DNA from: Anthracocystis setariae
Lineage: Eukaryota; Basidiomycota; Ustilaginomycetes; Ustilaginales; Ustilaginaceae
Length of the DNA: 64,000 nt
Assembly: GCA_928724745.1 (NCBI GenBank)
Contig: CAKMXJ010000032.1
Coordinates: 1,612,001 to 1,676,000, forward strand
Direction of reading: 5' to 3'
Below are positions 27,787 through 38,319 of the stretch, piece after piece. The notes beneath the pieces were generated by a model. It was not told the DNA's origin and did no database searches. It saw nothing but the letters and a program-made list of their open reading frames with translations. The position numbers and the translations under genes were made by a program. Each line of letters opens with the position of its first letter. The stretch's first letter is position 1.

Positions 27787-29835
27787 TCAGGAAGCGAGAG
27801 GCGATGATGTGCGTTCGAGTTTGACATCCGATGCTGGTGGAGGAGATTCGATTTCTGGAGTCGACATGGTTGTTTCTGGTGGACTGAGCAATTCGCCATT
27901 ATCCAGCAAACTTGGACTCGTCGTTGAAACCGAGCTGTGACTCGTAGTATGGTGGTGGAGCAGCGTCGGTGGGGCACTTGCAAACCCTACCATGGCCTCA
28001 CCAGAATGCTCGTGGCGCGCCGTATGTGCCAGCAAGTTCTGTTCTCGAGCCCAGTCGCTAGTCCTTGCATGATTCACCTGAGGAACCAAACCCTGACGCA
28101 CTTGGTTCGTACCGGCAGTAAAGGGGAAGTCGAATTCGTTGACTGCCGTTGCCACTTTGGAATGGATGCGAAACACTCTCTGTTCGACACCGTATGCGAT
28201 GCGATCGTAATGCTCCTTGCCAACGGGCTCGTCGGCAACAGCAGGCTCGGTCGCGTTGTCGTTGGCGCTCAAAGTCACGCGAGGTGCCTTGTCATCCATG
28301 CGTGCACTCGTCGTGGTAATATCGCGTACGACGCCGTTAGCGTTTGCCGATCGCGCTTCACGACTCGAGCGCTGCTGCTGTTCCATCGTCAGCTGCAACA
28401 GGCTTCTTCGGGTCTGCACGTTGGGCTGGATTCGAAGCTTCCGTGCCGGTCGATACGAACCGTTAGGAGCTGCGGGCTGAAGAGGCTTGACCGGAAAGAG
28501 GGAGACAGTGGGGGTATGGCGGTTGCGAGTGACCGAGTCAAGCACGCCAGAGACACTGCTCTGACCCGCTTCTCCATGTTCGTGTTGAGCCGTGAGTTGA
28601 GGAGCAGCATCCAGCGCTGCCGATGGAGCCGCGTTAGTACGTTCACTGTGTTTCGATGCTTGCTCTTGTTCTTCAGAAGCACCGATCGATACTCCAACCG
28701 CACCGATTGGAACCGACGGTATGATGCCATCATCGCTCTCGGGCTCTTCCACCAAAGCATCATCCGACTCCGAATCGGTCGTAGACGGCTCGACAAAGCA
28801 AAACGTACGCTCGTCGTCTCCCTTTGGAACCAACGATGGCTTCCTTCTATGCGCATGCAACGCAGCTGGACTGTACCCACCACTATTCGAGCGCGAAACA
28901 CTCGGACTCATGGTGGCAGAACAAGCGAACGGCGAATCGGGTGACTGCATCGGCGCATTGCGCGCCAACGTGGACTCGGTGGCTGCCCTATTCAAACGCT
29001 GTACAACCGGCTGGGTCGTCCGCGTACCCGAAAAAGACTGGCTCTTGGTGGTGCTGATCACTTGACCGTTCTTTGATGGCATGTCCGCGCCTGCGCCCGA
29101 GTGTTGCGCGCAAGATGCTGGCGATGGAGAAGAGTCACCGCTGAGACTCTGACTCTGCTGTGACAGATTGCGATTGAGCGTTGCACTGTGGTGTTCAGCT
29201 TGAGGGAACGACTGGTATTGACCATTGAACGGAATGTTCCAAGCGATGCCACCTGGATGTTCCATGGGCGACATGCTGGCCGAGCTCATGTGCGAGCTCA
29301 CGTTGCTGGCGCTCATACCGAAATAGCCCGAAGAGCCCGTTTCAGACGGTGCATGTCTGCTGCCGGATCTTCGTGGCTTGGCACCAAAGCTGGTGAAGAA
29401 GCTCACGCGAGGAGACACCAAAGCGCCTTCGGATGTGACGCGCTTGTGCGACATGGGTAGCTGATCGAGATGAAGAAGCACGTCAGCATCTCGACTGGTG
29501 AGCCGACCGTCGACCGAACTCGGCTCCGATAGTGAGCTTTCGCTGCTATTCTCGGGGCTGGCGATGGGATCTGCCGATGTCCCTATGGGTGTGAGCGAGT
29601 CATATGCCGATGTAGAGGTGGATGAAGAGGAAGACAACGCCATAGACGGTGCGGCGCATGATGAGCGACGCACTGTTCTGGTGTCTAGCGCGCTGATTGT
29701 ACTCGCACTAGACGACAATTTGTCGCCACTAGATGATGGAACCGCCTTCTTGAGCGGCTGTCGGACGAGAAGCTCGCCAATGTGATTGCCAAGGAAGTCG
29801 TGGCCGACGACCTTGGCGGCCGGAAGGGTATGCAT
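27787..29835 (-). CDS. Unrecognised Ser-rich, largely disordered protein
   Basis: 682 aa from the ATG at 29833-29835. I do not recognise a family. The first 30 residues (LPAAKVVGHDFLGNHIGELLVRQPLKK) look ordered; the remainder is Ser/Thr/Pro/Gln-rich. Visible short motifs: SPRVSFFTSF near residue 140 (fits the RVxF docking motif for protein phosphatase 1), several basophilic kinase-like sites (RRSGS, RKPSLVP, RRSLLQL), and an acidic stretch (ESDDALVEEPESDDG). Segments that look more conserved are YRPARKLRIQPNVQTRRSLLQLTMEQQQR and VEQRVFRIHSKVATAVNEFDFPF. The frame on the opposite strand is shorter and Arg/Cys-rich and is rejected. The gene is preceded by 4.5 kb without genes. A regulator or scaffold is plausible but unproven. 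Confidence 0.65.
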   Translation of the reverse strand: MHTLPAAKVVGHDFLGNHIGELLVRQPLKKAVPSSSGDKLSSSASTISALDTRTVRRSSCAAPSMALSSSSSTSTSAYDSLTPIGTSADPIASPENSSESSLSEPSSVDGRLTSRDADVLLHLDQLPMSHKRVTSEGALVSPRVSFFTSFGAKPRRSGSRHAPSETGSSGYFGMSASNVSSHMSSASMSPMEHPGGIAWNIPFNGQYQSFPQAEHHSATLNRNLSQQSQSLSGDSSPSPASCAQHSGAGADMPSKNGQVISTTKSQSFSGTRTTQPVVQRLNRAATESTLARNAPMQSPDSPFACSATMSPSVSRSNSGGYSPAALHAHRRKPSLVPKGDDERTFCFVEPSTTDSESDDALVEEPESDDGIIPSVPIGAVGVSIGASEEQEQASKHSERTNAAPSAALDAAPQLTAQHEHGEAGQSSVSGVLDSVTRNRHTPTVSLFPVKPLQPAAPNGSYRPARKLRIQPNVQTRRSLLQLTMEQQQRSSREARSANANGVVRDITTTSARMDDKAPRVTLSANDNATEPAVADEPVGKEHYDRIAYGVEQRVFRIHSKVATAVNEFDFPFTAGTNQVRQGLVPQVNHARTSDWAREQNLLAHTARHEHSGEAMVGFASAPPTLLHHHTTSHSSVSTTSPSLLDNGELLSPPETTMSTPEIESPPPASDVKLERTSSPLAS

Positions 29836-31076
29836 CTTGAGTGAAGAGCAGGGTGGTCTTTCTTCGAGATGGATGGGTCGTTAAGGTCCTTCCGCGGACA
29901 ATGAAGAGTATGAGATTACGCCGGGCACATGGATGCTAGTTTGCAAACGTCGATAGCGGAACAACGATGCTACCAGATGAGAACTGGATGGGCGTGGTAG
30001 AGAGTTGGATAGAGTTGGATGGTGGAAGCGTGTTGTTTGGTTATGTTTGTTGCCTTGCACAGACAGGCGGTTGGGTCTGAAAGTCCGGTCGTGGTGACAG
30101 GAAGGCTGGAGATCGGATCGCTTGTGAGAAAGAAGGAGTTGGGTTGAGCCAAGGTCGATGCCCAATAACGTCAAGCTTGGCTTAGAATGATGTCGAAATT
30201 GGTATGGGACGAGACAGAAGAGGATGAAAAGGTAGCGAGATGAATGCAACTTTCAGCTTGAGCGTATAGATGGACAAAGACAATGCTGGAGGCTGTTGGC
30301 GATCGAGACGATTGCTATGTGCTGAAGTGCGGAAGAGATGGATCGGAGGATGGTGATAAAGCGATTTTGGACCCCGGCTGCAGAAGCGACAAGTCACCGT
30401 GAATGAAGTGGTGGTCGAGCTGAGGATCCGAGCTATGCAATGCAATGTAAAAGAAGAGGCAATGTAGCAGGAGGGGATAGAAGATAGGAGGAGGATGAGG
30501 AGGAGGAGGAGGAGGAGGAAGAATGTTCTAGAGCTTAAGCTTGTATGTGGCGAAGAGAGTTGAAGGTTGGAGAGACTTGATCAGAGCGTTTCGGTGCAGA
30601 ATCCAGGACAGTTAGTAGCAAGATACTGAGCCTCGATGGATGCCAAGAGATGGATGGGGTGGTAGGGTGTGATGGGCAAGGAAGACAACGCCGAGAGCTC
30701 AGCTAGTCTTGACTCAGGATGGGGATTGTATTGGAAAAAGGAAACGATAGAGGAAGAGGAAGAGGAAGAGGAAGAGGAGCGCTATGATCCTCGCGTTGCA
30801 GACGGAAACCAACTCAGGTTTGGCCATCGACTCTGCCGTGTGCCGTGTGTCTGAGATGCTTGCTTTGAAGGTTAATGCTCCGCTGTGATACCAAAGAAAG
30901 ACGTGTGCAACGTTGGGTGCGACAACCCATTGGCATCCGACCGCGACAGACAGACAGACAGACAGACGGATGGATGGACAGCTAAGCAGTTGTTACAATC
31001 ACGGCCTTTGTGTGTGTGCAGCCGGGACAGCTGTATTGCGCATTCTGACACACTCAGCGCAATCGGCTGTTGCCCG

Positions 31077-31104
31077 AAAAAAAAAAAAAAAAAAAAAAAA
31101 AAAA
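31077..31104. repeat. Poly(A) tract, 28 nt
   Basis: Twenty-eight consecutive A residues followed by GAAAG/GGAAA purine-rich sequence. Could be the scar of a retroposed RNA or simple slippage; no target-site duplication or gene body was recognised next to it. Confidence 0.9.
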
Positions 31105-32204
31105 GAAAGAACAGGAAAGGAAAGGAAAAAAAGGAGAGACTAGAGAAAAGTACACTCTATGTATTTGAAACATCACCGTATGCGCCTCGAGATCGGCCAT
31201 GTTTCCAAAACCCGTAGCGTTGGACCGACCCAAACTTGTCACCTCTGGCTTGGCTTTGGCTTGCTTGCTTGCATCGCATCTCGCTACGAGTCTCTTTCTA
31301 GCCTTGGATTTCTCGGACCCCGTGACGAGGTTGCCCGCCGAATCTACTGCCAGCCGCCTCTGGTTGCCACGATCGGGACTTGGTAGAATAACTTGATTGT
31401 CGTCATATCCTTACTGTACAGTGCAGTACTATACAATACAAGTCAAGGGCAAAGCTGCGCCACTACCAACTCTCAGCTAAGTGGAAGAAGAATGCACGAT
31501 CCCACTTTATGGGCAAGTGGAGGTCGGATCCACGCTGTTGCAAAATGTGTTTCTGTTGACTACTCTGTTTTCATGATGGTGTGAAAGTTCAACAGAGTAG
31601 TAGTGGTCCTGGTGGTATCCCAAAAATCGATTTGGCCAAAGCAGCTTATACCGATATCAGTAATCAACATCTCGGTGGCTCAGCATACTTACGATACGAT
31701 GAGCTTCGAGATGACAACGACCAGCCAAGATAGCTTCCAACGGGAAGATCACAAATTATCATATATATTCGCCTCTACAGAAAGCTCAACCTCTGTTCCA
31801 TCTGGCGCCTTATCGAATCGGAACCGGTGCTGCCTATTTCCTGACCGGCGTCGGGGTCGGGATAGTACCGGATGCGAGCAGCTTGTTGTAGTCATGCCTG
31901 TAATTCCGCTGTGCGAGAACCAAAGCATAGCCTCCTTCCTCAACTATGCAACATCGTTTTGTCGATCCCGAAAGCTCGGCCTCGGCCTTGGTCACTCAGC
32001 ATAGGAATCCGGTCAGGGACAGACACGAAATTTCAGTCGTCGTCGCGCAGGCACAAGCACAGAGTAATGCACCCACCCAATCTTGACAACGCAACCATGC
32101 TCCCGAGGGGGCGTCATCTGGCACGCGACGGCAATTCCCAAAAAAAAAAATGAGTGTACCGTAGAAAGTAAGCTTGCGGGTCTCAGGGTCTGTCACGGTT
32201 TTAA

Positions 32205-32208
<4 letters not shown>

Positions 32209-32236
<28 letters not shown>
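32209..32236. repeat. AG microsatellite
   Basis: Fourteen AG units in the gene-poor island, unrelated in position to the larger GA tract at 27.6 kb. Confidence 0.9.
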
Positions 32237-32237
<1 letters not shown>

Positions 32238-34302
32238 CGGCGAGGGAAAGAGAAGAGACAGCAGTGGTGAGGAAGACTCGGGGCCGGTTCAGGGTGCCGG
32301 ACAGTCTGGGTGAATGAGACTGGATGACGAGCTTTGAACAAGAGTAGCGTGAGACAGGAATCAAGCTCGAGGGCCCGCGCCCAGCAGGACGGTTGCTCTC
32401 TCTTTCTTTCGGAAAAGCTGGCGCAAACTCGCTGCTGCATCGTTCGATGATGATGGCCATTTTCCATGGTCATCGAAATTGGCAGCTGTCAAGATGTTCA
32501 CATGCATAACAGAATTCAAACTGTGCAGGTGTGATTTCAATCATTTTGTATTTGATTTAGGTTTTTCGTGCATCGAGGAGCTTGAAAAAAAAAGGGTGAG
32601 TTACCGTGCATGGCTCGACCGTTTCATGCGGGTGCGGGTCATTCGGCAGCGAGATCCCAAGCCGAACCTCCACATTGCCAAACCAAGACAGAGGAGGAGT
32701 TAAGCGGTGAGTGGAAAAGAACAAAAATTCGGGTTGCAAATTCACAGCGAGACGAGTTCTCGCCGACTCGGTGCTGCCGTCAAGGCAACGCCTGCAATCC
32801 ACCCCTGTTCCTCGCCTGTTCAGTCCGCATGCAACACACACCTCGTCCGACGGTACTCTGGCGCTTGCTTTTTTTTTTTTTTTTTTTTGGAACGATACGG
32901 TACGGTACACTCACTTACTCATTTAGAGCTCACCATCGCTATCTTCTGGTACAGATCTAGCTGCTATCCCGATTCTTGGCATTTTCTCGACAACTCGGCA
33001 TCCTCTTGTTCGCTCTGTGGACCTGTTCATTCAGTGTCACTTCTCCACCACACGGTATAGTACGACAATCAATTCTTTAGTGCTTGCATCATGGTGTCAA
33101 TCGTGACGAATTTGGCAGCAATGTTGAAACTTGCGACGATGCTGATCTTCCGAACGGGGGGGGATGTGCACGGACTCAGTCCTTCAGAAAACCGAGAAGA
33201 GAAAGAGCCTGTTGTGTGAGTGCACTACAGCTTTTTCGTTGTCGATCTGGACCGTGGGTCAGTGAGAGGATCGCGAAATGCAGCAATGAAAAGTGGGCGG
33301 AAAATCAAGGTGATTGCTGCTTTTTTTTTTTTTTCTGGCATTATTGTATTAAATAAACTTGGAAAATAGAGCTTTCCTCGGTATCACATTGCTGCGTCGG
33401 AGTTATATATTTTGCGGTTGCCATCTGAAGCGGGTTGGGTCGAGACCAGGTCGGCGCTTCCACAAAGGTCTTGGCAGGCAAAGCGATAGTCTCGACAGCG
33501 ATTTGAATCTCAGCCAGTCAACCAGAGTCAACCAGCCAGCCAGCCAACTTGCGAGCGATGCAACACATGCTTGATTGATTTCTCCAATTCAAACTCCCCG
33601 AAAGAGAAAAAAAAAAAAAAAAAGAGTCTCTCTCGAGATGGTGTGTCCACGCCGCGAATCGCCTCTGCGACTTGTTTTGGTGCCGACACTCAACTTGTGG
33701 CACCGCTGTTCCTACGGTTCGAACAAAGTTCGAGCATGTCATAGGCGGTGCATACACCGGCATATCGTTCAACCGTGAAATTGATACATCAATTTGTTCC
33801 ACTTCAGTGCGACCGACCCACCGACGGAGACGCACTCGGTCATTCCATTCAGTGTCTTGTCGTCGAGTCTGCCTTCTTTCGGCTGTACAGTATTGAGCTG
33901 GCCACGTTGTGGTTGCGCTCGGTTCGATTGTTTTCCAACGCTTCCGACTCGCTTCCGTGGGAAACCCCTGCTAGGACCTCTGCTAGGTCGGTCGGAACTA
34001 CAGTACCTCGGAATATGGACAGCCAAAAATCTCGTTTTGTCAAGTCCCGAATCGGAATTTGAAAACACTTTCACATCCTCTCGTTTTGCTAGTGCTCGAA
34101 CCACGGACCGAACTTATTCTGCTTTTGACTTGTTGATTCCAGCTGCGGATCGTGGATCCAAACTCGTCATTAGCACGTGAGTGGTAAGAGTACAGTAATG
34201 TCTCTTTCTTTTTCTTTTTTTTTTTTTTTTTTTCTCGAGCTCAGACCCATCGGCACATCGAAGAAATCGCCACGTCGCCACGATGACCGTAAACAAGCGA
34301 AT

Positions 34303-36812
34303 CTACAGCTTTGAAACCCGCTTGCTGCCCGCCCGAACAGCCAGCACCTGCTCAAGATCAGCATACTGCGCATACTCGTGCAAACTCTGTGGATTCGCCG
34401 TAGCCTGTTCCAACATCCCAAACCAAACCTCCATGTCAGCTACTCTTGTCCTCATCAAGATGATCATAGTTGGGGCGGAAAGGGGGGGGGGGGCAAGCAT
34501 ACTTACACTGGACGGTTTGAAAGCAGTGTTGCCGTTGACGACGGCCTTGACGGCAAGCTCGGTCTTCTTACCGTTCAGAGTGACGGGGATGTCGGTTACC
34601 TGGAATGTATGCTCGGGAACGTGTCGTGCCGAGTACGCCGTCTTGATCGCCTTGTTCAACTGATCGATTTGAGAATCGCAAAGCGCAGCCGATGGATCGC
34701 GCATCTTGATGAATAGAAGCACTCGCTCGTGCTCATCCTTGCCCGCTCGTCGCTGACCAACAACAATGCTATCGCCAACAAACTCGAACTTGTCCACCAC
34801 AGAGTAGATCTCAGCCGATCCGAACCGAACTCCACTCTGCAACCGCGATCCAAGGCATGGTCAGATAAAACGTTACGTCGGCGTAATAGAGAGGAGGCGG
34901 AGAGGGGGGGGGTGGGGACTTACAGGATTGAGAACGCCGTCGGACCGACCGAGGATTTCGAGGCCTTTGGTGGTTTTGTCTTGGTAGATAAAGTCACCTT
35001 GAGCCCACACTTTGCGACCAGGGAAACGTGTATAGTACGAGTCCATATACTTTTGGTACAGCGCTTGCTTCTGTTCCGCTGGGCCGAAGAAGCCGCTCTA
35101 CCAACCCGCCAAAGCAGTGTCAGCCACACAAAATCAAATCGGTCAGCTTTCCGCACCATGCCAGATGCGAACCCTTGTTCGGGCTGGCGGGGGGGGGGGG
35201 GGTAACTTACCGGCTGGGTTGGGAATGGTTTGGCCACGATTAGTTCGCCCGGCTTACCAGTATCATCGATCCTCTCTGCCGTCTCCGCATCCCAGATCTG
35301 AATATCAAAGCCGAGCGCCTTGCACTGGATGAAATTGCCATACAGTGGCAGCATCTTGCTCGGCCCCACCAGCACGCCGGCCATATCGGTGCCGCCCGAA
35401 ATACTGCACAGATGCGCACGTTTGGGGAAGGCGTTGTAGAAGAACTCGACGTTCCTCGGCGATAGCGGGGAACCCGTGCTGGTCATGAACCTGAATTTGG
35501 ACAAGTCGAGCTTGGTTGCCATGCTGAACCTGTTCTCGCTGCAGAACTTTTCGAGCTCACTGAGGAAGCGAGGGCTAGCGCCGTAACCGGAGCAACCAAG
35601 GTGCGAGACGAGACGCACGACATGTAGAGGATTGGGATACATGGGTGAGCCGTCGTACACGACAGCCGTGGAACCCATCGAGAGCGCAACGAGATGATAC
35701 ACCCACATGATCCATCCACAACTGGTGATCTGGAGGAAAGTATCATTGGGCTTGAGATCCATCATGAGCAGCGCCTCTTTCTTCATATTGAGCAGCAGAC
35801 ATTGGGTGTGGATGATACACTTGGGTTCTCCCGTTGTGCCACTCGAGAAGAAGATTTGCACGGGATGCTGTGCCTCGAGCTGCTCGAACCTGTGCGCGGG
35901 CGAATCCGCCACATTCAAGCCAGTCTGCGAGATAAACCGCTCAAATTCGACGCCTCTTACTTTCTTGGACGACCAGACAGGACTAGCCTTGGCAAGACGC
36001 GCATTGCGGATGATGACCACTTGGAACGAAAGTGGCGAGTCGATCTTGTCATCCTCCTGCAGCCTTTCGGCTACGTGGGCGACGCGGTCGAGGATATCCA
36101 CCTGCTTGCCGTTGTAGATGACGGCGTCGTCGGTGAAGAGCAGTTTGGGTCTGATCTGCGCCAAGCGGCCGTAGATGGCTTGGGGACCGGCATCGGTGGC
36201 GATGAGCGAGTAGATGGCGCCTACGCTGTTGGCTGCCAATGTAGCTACGACCGGCGATGAACTGTTGGCAGAGACGTGAGCGAGTCGGTCACCCTTCTTG
36301 ACACCGACTCTGCGAAAAGTCTCTGCGAGCAGTGCGACTCTCCTCCTTAGTTCGCCCCATGTCACCTTGACGGCCTTCATGTGCTCGGCCGAGTCGGCGA
36401 GACCGCCGCCTTCGGGCACCTCGATCAGCGCGGTCGCTTGGGAGGGCGGCCAGTGGTAGGCTGCCTTGGGACTGCAGAATGTGGTGTTGGAAGGGTGGAG
36501 CGGGAAAAGGATGTTCTGCGCCATTGAGAATTTGGCACCGGGGAACCAAGTGGGTAAGTCGCCTGGAAGCGCATTGGGATCCGAGAGGACAGTGTCGAAG
36601 CGCGAGGAAGCTCGGATGCCCGAAAAATCCCACACGGTTGCCCAGAAGTCGGACATGCGGGAGATGGAAAAGTGGTGCAACTCGTCGTAAGTGGTGATGT
36701 TGAGGTTGTAGCGTGCGTTGACCGCCTTGCGGAACTTTTGCAGCGACGATTGCTGGATCTCGTCGGGCGGAGCGGTCCACACCAGCGGTTGAGGGGTTGC
36801 AGGGGTCTCCAT
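34303..36812 (-). CDS. Acetoacetyl-CoA synthetase, four exons, C-terminal SKL
   Basis: Exons 36812-35211, 35097-34924, 34836-34507 and 34404-34303; 735 aa. The enzyme activates acetoacetate with ATP and CoA. Evidence: the AACS-type N-terminus (LVWTAPPDEIQQSSLQKF), the AMP-binding loop FFSSGTTGEPKCIIHT, SCGWIMWVYHLVAL, and STGSPLSPRNVEFFY. The C-terminal domain restored by splicing has GRSDGVLNP, then SGVRFGSAEIY, and the catalytic Lys region NGKKTELAVKAVV. Introns (113, 87 and 102 nt) all have GTAAGT donors. The acceptors are TAG, CAG and CAG. The start METPATPQPL is chosen over an upstream Met because the extra 33 residues are not family-like. The protein ends in VSKL, a canonical PTS1, suggesting a peroxisomal pool. 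It is divergent with the VAMP7-like gene. Confidence 0.94.
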
Positions 36813-37415
36813 GATGATTCTATGGGACTGGATCAGGGTGATGCGATTTGGCAGCAGCAAGCGAGAGTGAGTTGTGGATTTGGATGCGGACAAGAGCCAA
36901 GAATGGGACAAGCTTCCTCCATATACTCAAAGTAGAGACGAGCGTCGGCAGGGTCGGTAAATCAAATGAACCTGAACCGGTCGAGGATGTGCAGATGCCT
37001 TGCGAGATGCTCCTACACGTCAACCCCACATGCCCCGCCCGCATAAGCAGCAGCGTCCGGCAAAACCTCAATTTGCCTGCGTTTGGGTTGACCCGAAAAT
37101 TCTCTATATTGTATGTTAAAGTTGAGAAACCAATAATAATGGCGTAAATGAACGTGCTACACTCAACGTGGCCTGTGAATACAGTAATAATTAACAGCAG
37201 AGCGCTGACTGCACTGCACTGCACTGCACCGTCTTTCAAAATCCGCTTGCGCAGCTCCACATCCATCCTCACTCACCCCTCACCCCTCACCCCTCAACAC
37301 CATCCATCATCGCCACACTGGAACAGCCCTCAAACCCTTGTGTGCCTTTAGCAAACTTTTGCGCATACAACATACGCTCGGCTACGGCAGCTTATACTAG
37401 CCTTTCACATCTACC
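36813..37415. promoter_or_regulatory. Divergent promoter region AACS / VAMP7-like SNARE
   Basis: 603 bp. Contains GTGAATACAGTAATAATTAAC (about 37165-37190), an ACTGC tandem (four units, 37208-37228) and three CACCCCT units (37274-37296). The 13-mer GTGAATACAGTAA recurs near 47770. Confidence 0.5.
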
Positions 37416-38153
37416 ATGATCGTCCTGGCGCTGGTTGCCAAGGGCTCGCACATTCTTGCGGAAACGCACGACCCGGCACACGTTCGATTCCTCCCTGCAG
37501 CACAAACCATCCTCTCTCGAATCCCATCCGACTCTTCCAAACTCTCATATGCATTCGAAGACTGGCTCTTTCACTACGTATCGCACGATGGCTTGGTATA
37601 TATGGCAGTAGCCGACGCAGACACGGGACGAAGAATGCCGTTTAGTTTCCTCGCCCATGTGCAGAAAAAGGTAACTAACCCCCATCCGCCTCCCCTCTCC
37701 ATCTCAGATTCGGCATACTAACACCGACGGTGGGGGGGTTTTTTTTTTCTCTTCTCTTTCAATCTGCAAATGTAGTTTTTGTCGACGTTCGAGATCCCCA
37801 CAAGTGACGACGAGGCTGCATCCACGGATTACTCGTCCCTCACCAAAGCCCTCTCCGAGCTGGTAGCCCAGTTCAACAAGGATCCGCATCCAGATCCGAT
37901 CGCACAGGCCAAACACGAACTTGCAGGCGCAAAGGACATCATGACGCAGAATGTAGAACAGATCTTGTCCAGGGGCGAGAGGATAGAACTGCTCATGGAC
38001 AGAACCGACAATGCAGCCAACCAGAGCTTGGCGTTTAGAAGGAGGGCCGTCGGCTTGAGGAGACAGATGTGGTGGAAAAACGCAAAGGTTCTAGGTCTGG
38101 CCGGCTTCAGTGCGTTTGTGTTCTTGCTTTTCTTGTGGGGGTTTTTCCATTAG
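37416..38153 (+). CDS. Longin R-SNARE, VAMP7/Nyv1 type, two exons
   Basis: Exons 37416-37670 and 37776-38153; 210 aa. The longin domain is at residues 1-100 (MIVLALVAKGSHILAE, SYAFEDWLFHYVSHDGLVYMAVAD, PFSFLAHVQKKF). The SNARE motif at about 120-180 has the zero-layer Arg in LSRGERIELLMDRT. A C-terminal membrane anchor (VLGLAGFSAFVFLLFLWGFF) ends two residues before the stop. This architecture and length match VAMP7 (220 aa), which acts in endosome/vacuole fusion. The 105-nt intron has a GTAACT donor, an ACTAAC branch-like site (about 37714-37720) and a TAG acceptor after a T-rich tract. It interrupts codons between HVQKK and FLSTF. It is distinguished from Ykt6 by the membrane anchor and absence of a prenylation box. 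Confidence 0.92.
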
Positions 38154-38319
38154 GTAGATAGTCAGAGCAAACGATGGTGATTTTAGAGGAAACAAGTGGT
38201 CGGCCCCTACAGCTTCGATGCACGTTTCAATTTTCACGGACACTACCACTGCTACTTACGATTGCTAATGAGCGTGTTTCGTCGACAAGATGATCCCATG
38301 CGATCGATGCGCGCGCGGG

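Larger units (their letters stand above)
29836..34302. other. 4.5-kb gene-poor island rich in homopolymers and microsatellites
   Basis: Upstream of the Ser-rich protein gene and downstream of AACS. No frame exceeds about 135 codons and none looks protein-like. Landmarks: GAG repeats (30489-30521), GAGGAA repeats (30750-30778), GACA x6 (30945-30968), A28 (31077-31104), AG x14 (32209-32236), T20 (32869-32888), T14 (33321-33334), A17 (33607-33623), T19 (34215-34233). TACTGTAC-type motifs occur near 31412, 33883, 33999 and 34186. It may hold a long 5' leader, upstream regulatory DNA or non-coding RNA; the sequence alone does not decide. Confidence 0.6.

Noticed and set aside
27549..27807. Short frames of alternating Arg-Glu or Ser-Leu in the GA tract
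   Set aside because: Translations of a dinucleotide repeat, not genes.
27937..28944. 335-codon plus-strand frame opposite the Ser-rich protein
   Set aside because: Shorter than the minus frame, Arg/Cys/Leu-rich like other shadows, and has no better start context.
33715..33740. GGTTCGAAC resembling a tRNA B box
   Set aside because: The flanks do not form a T-arm stem and no A box or acceptor pairing lies at the right distance.
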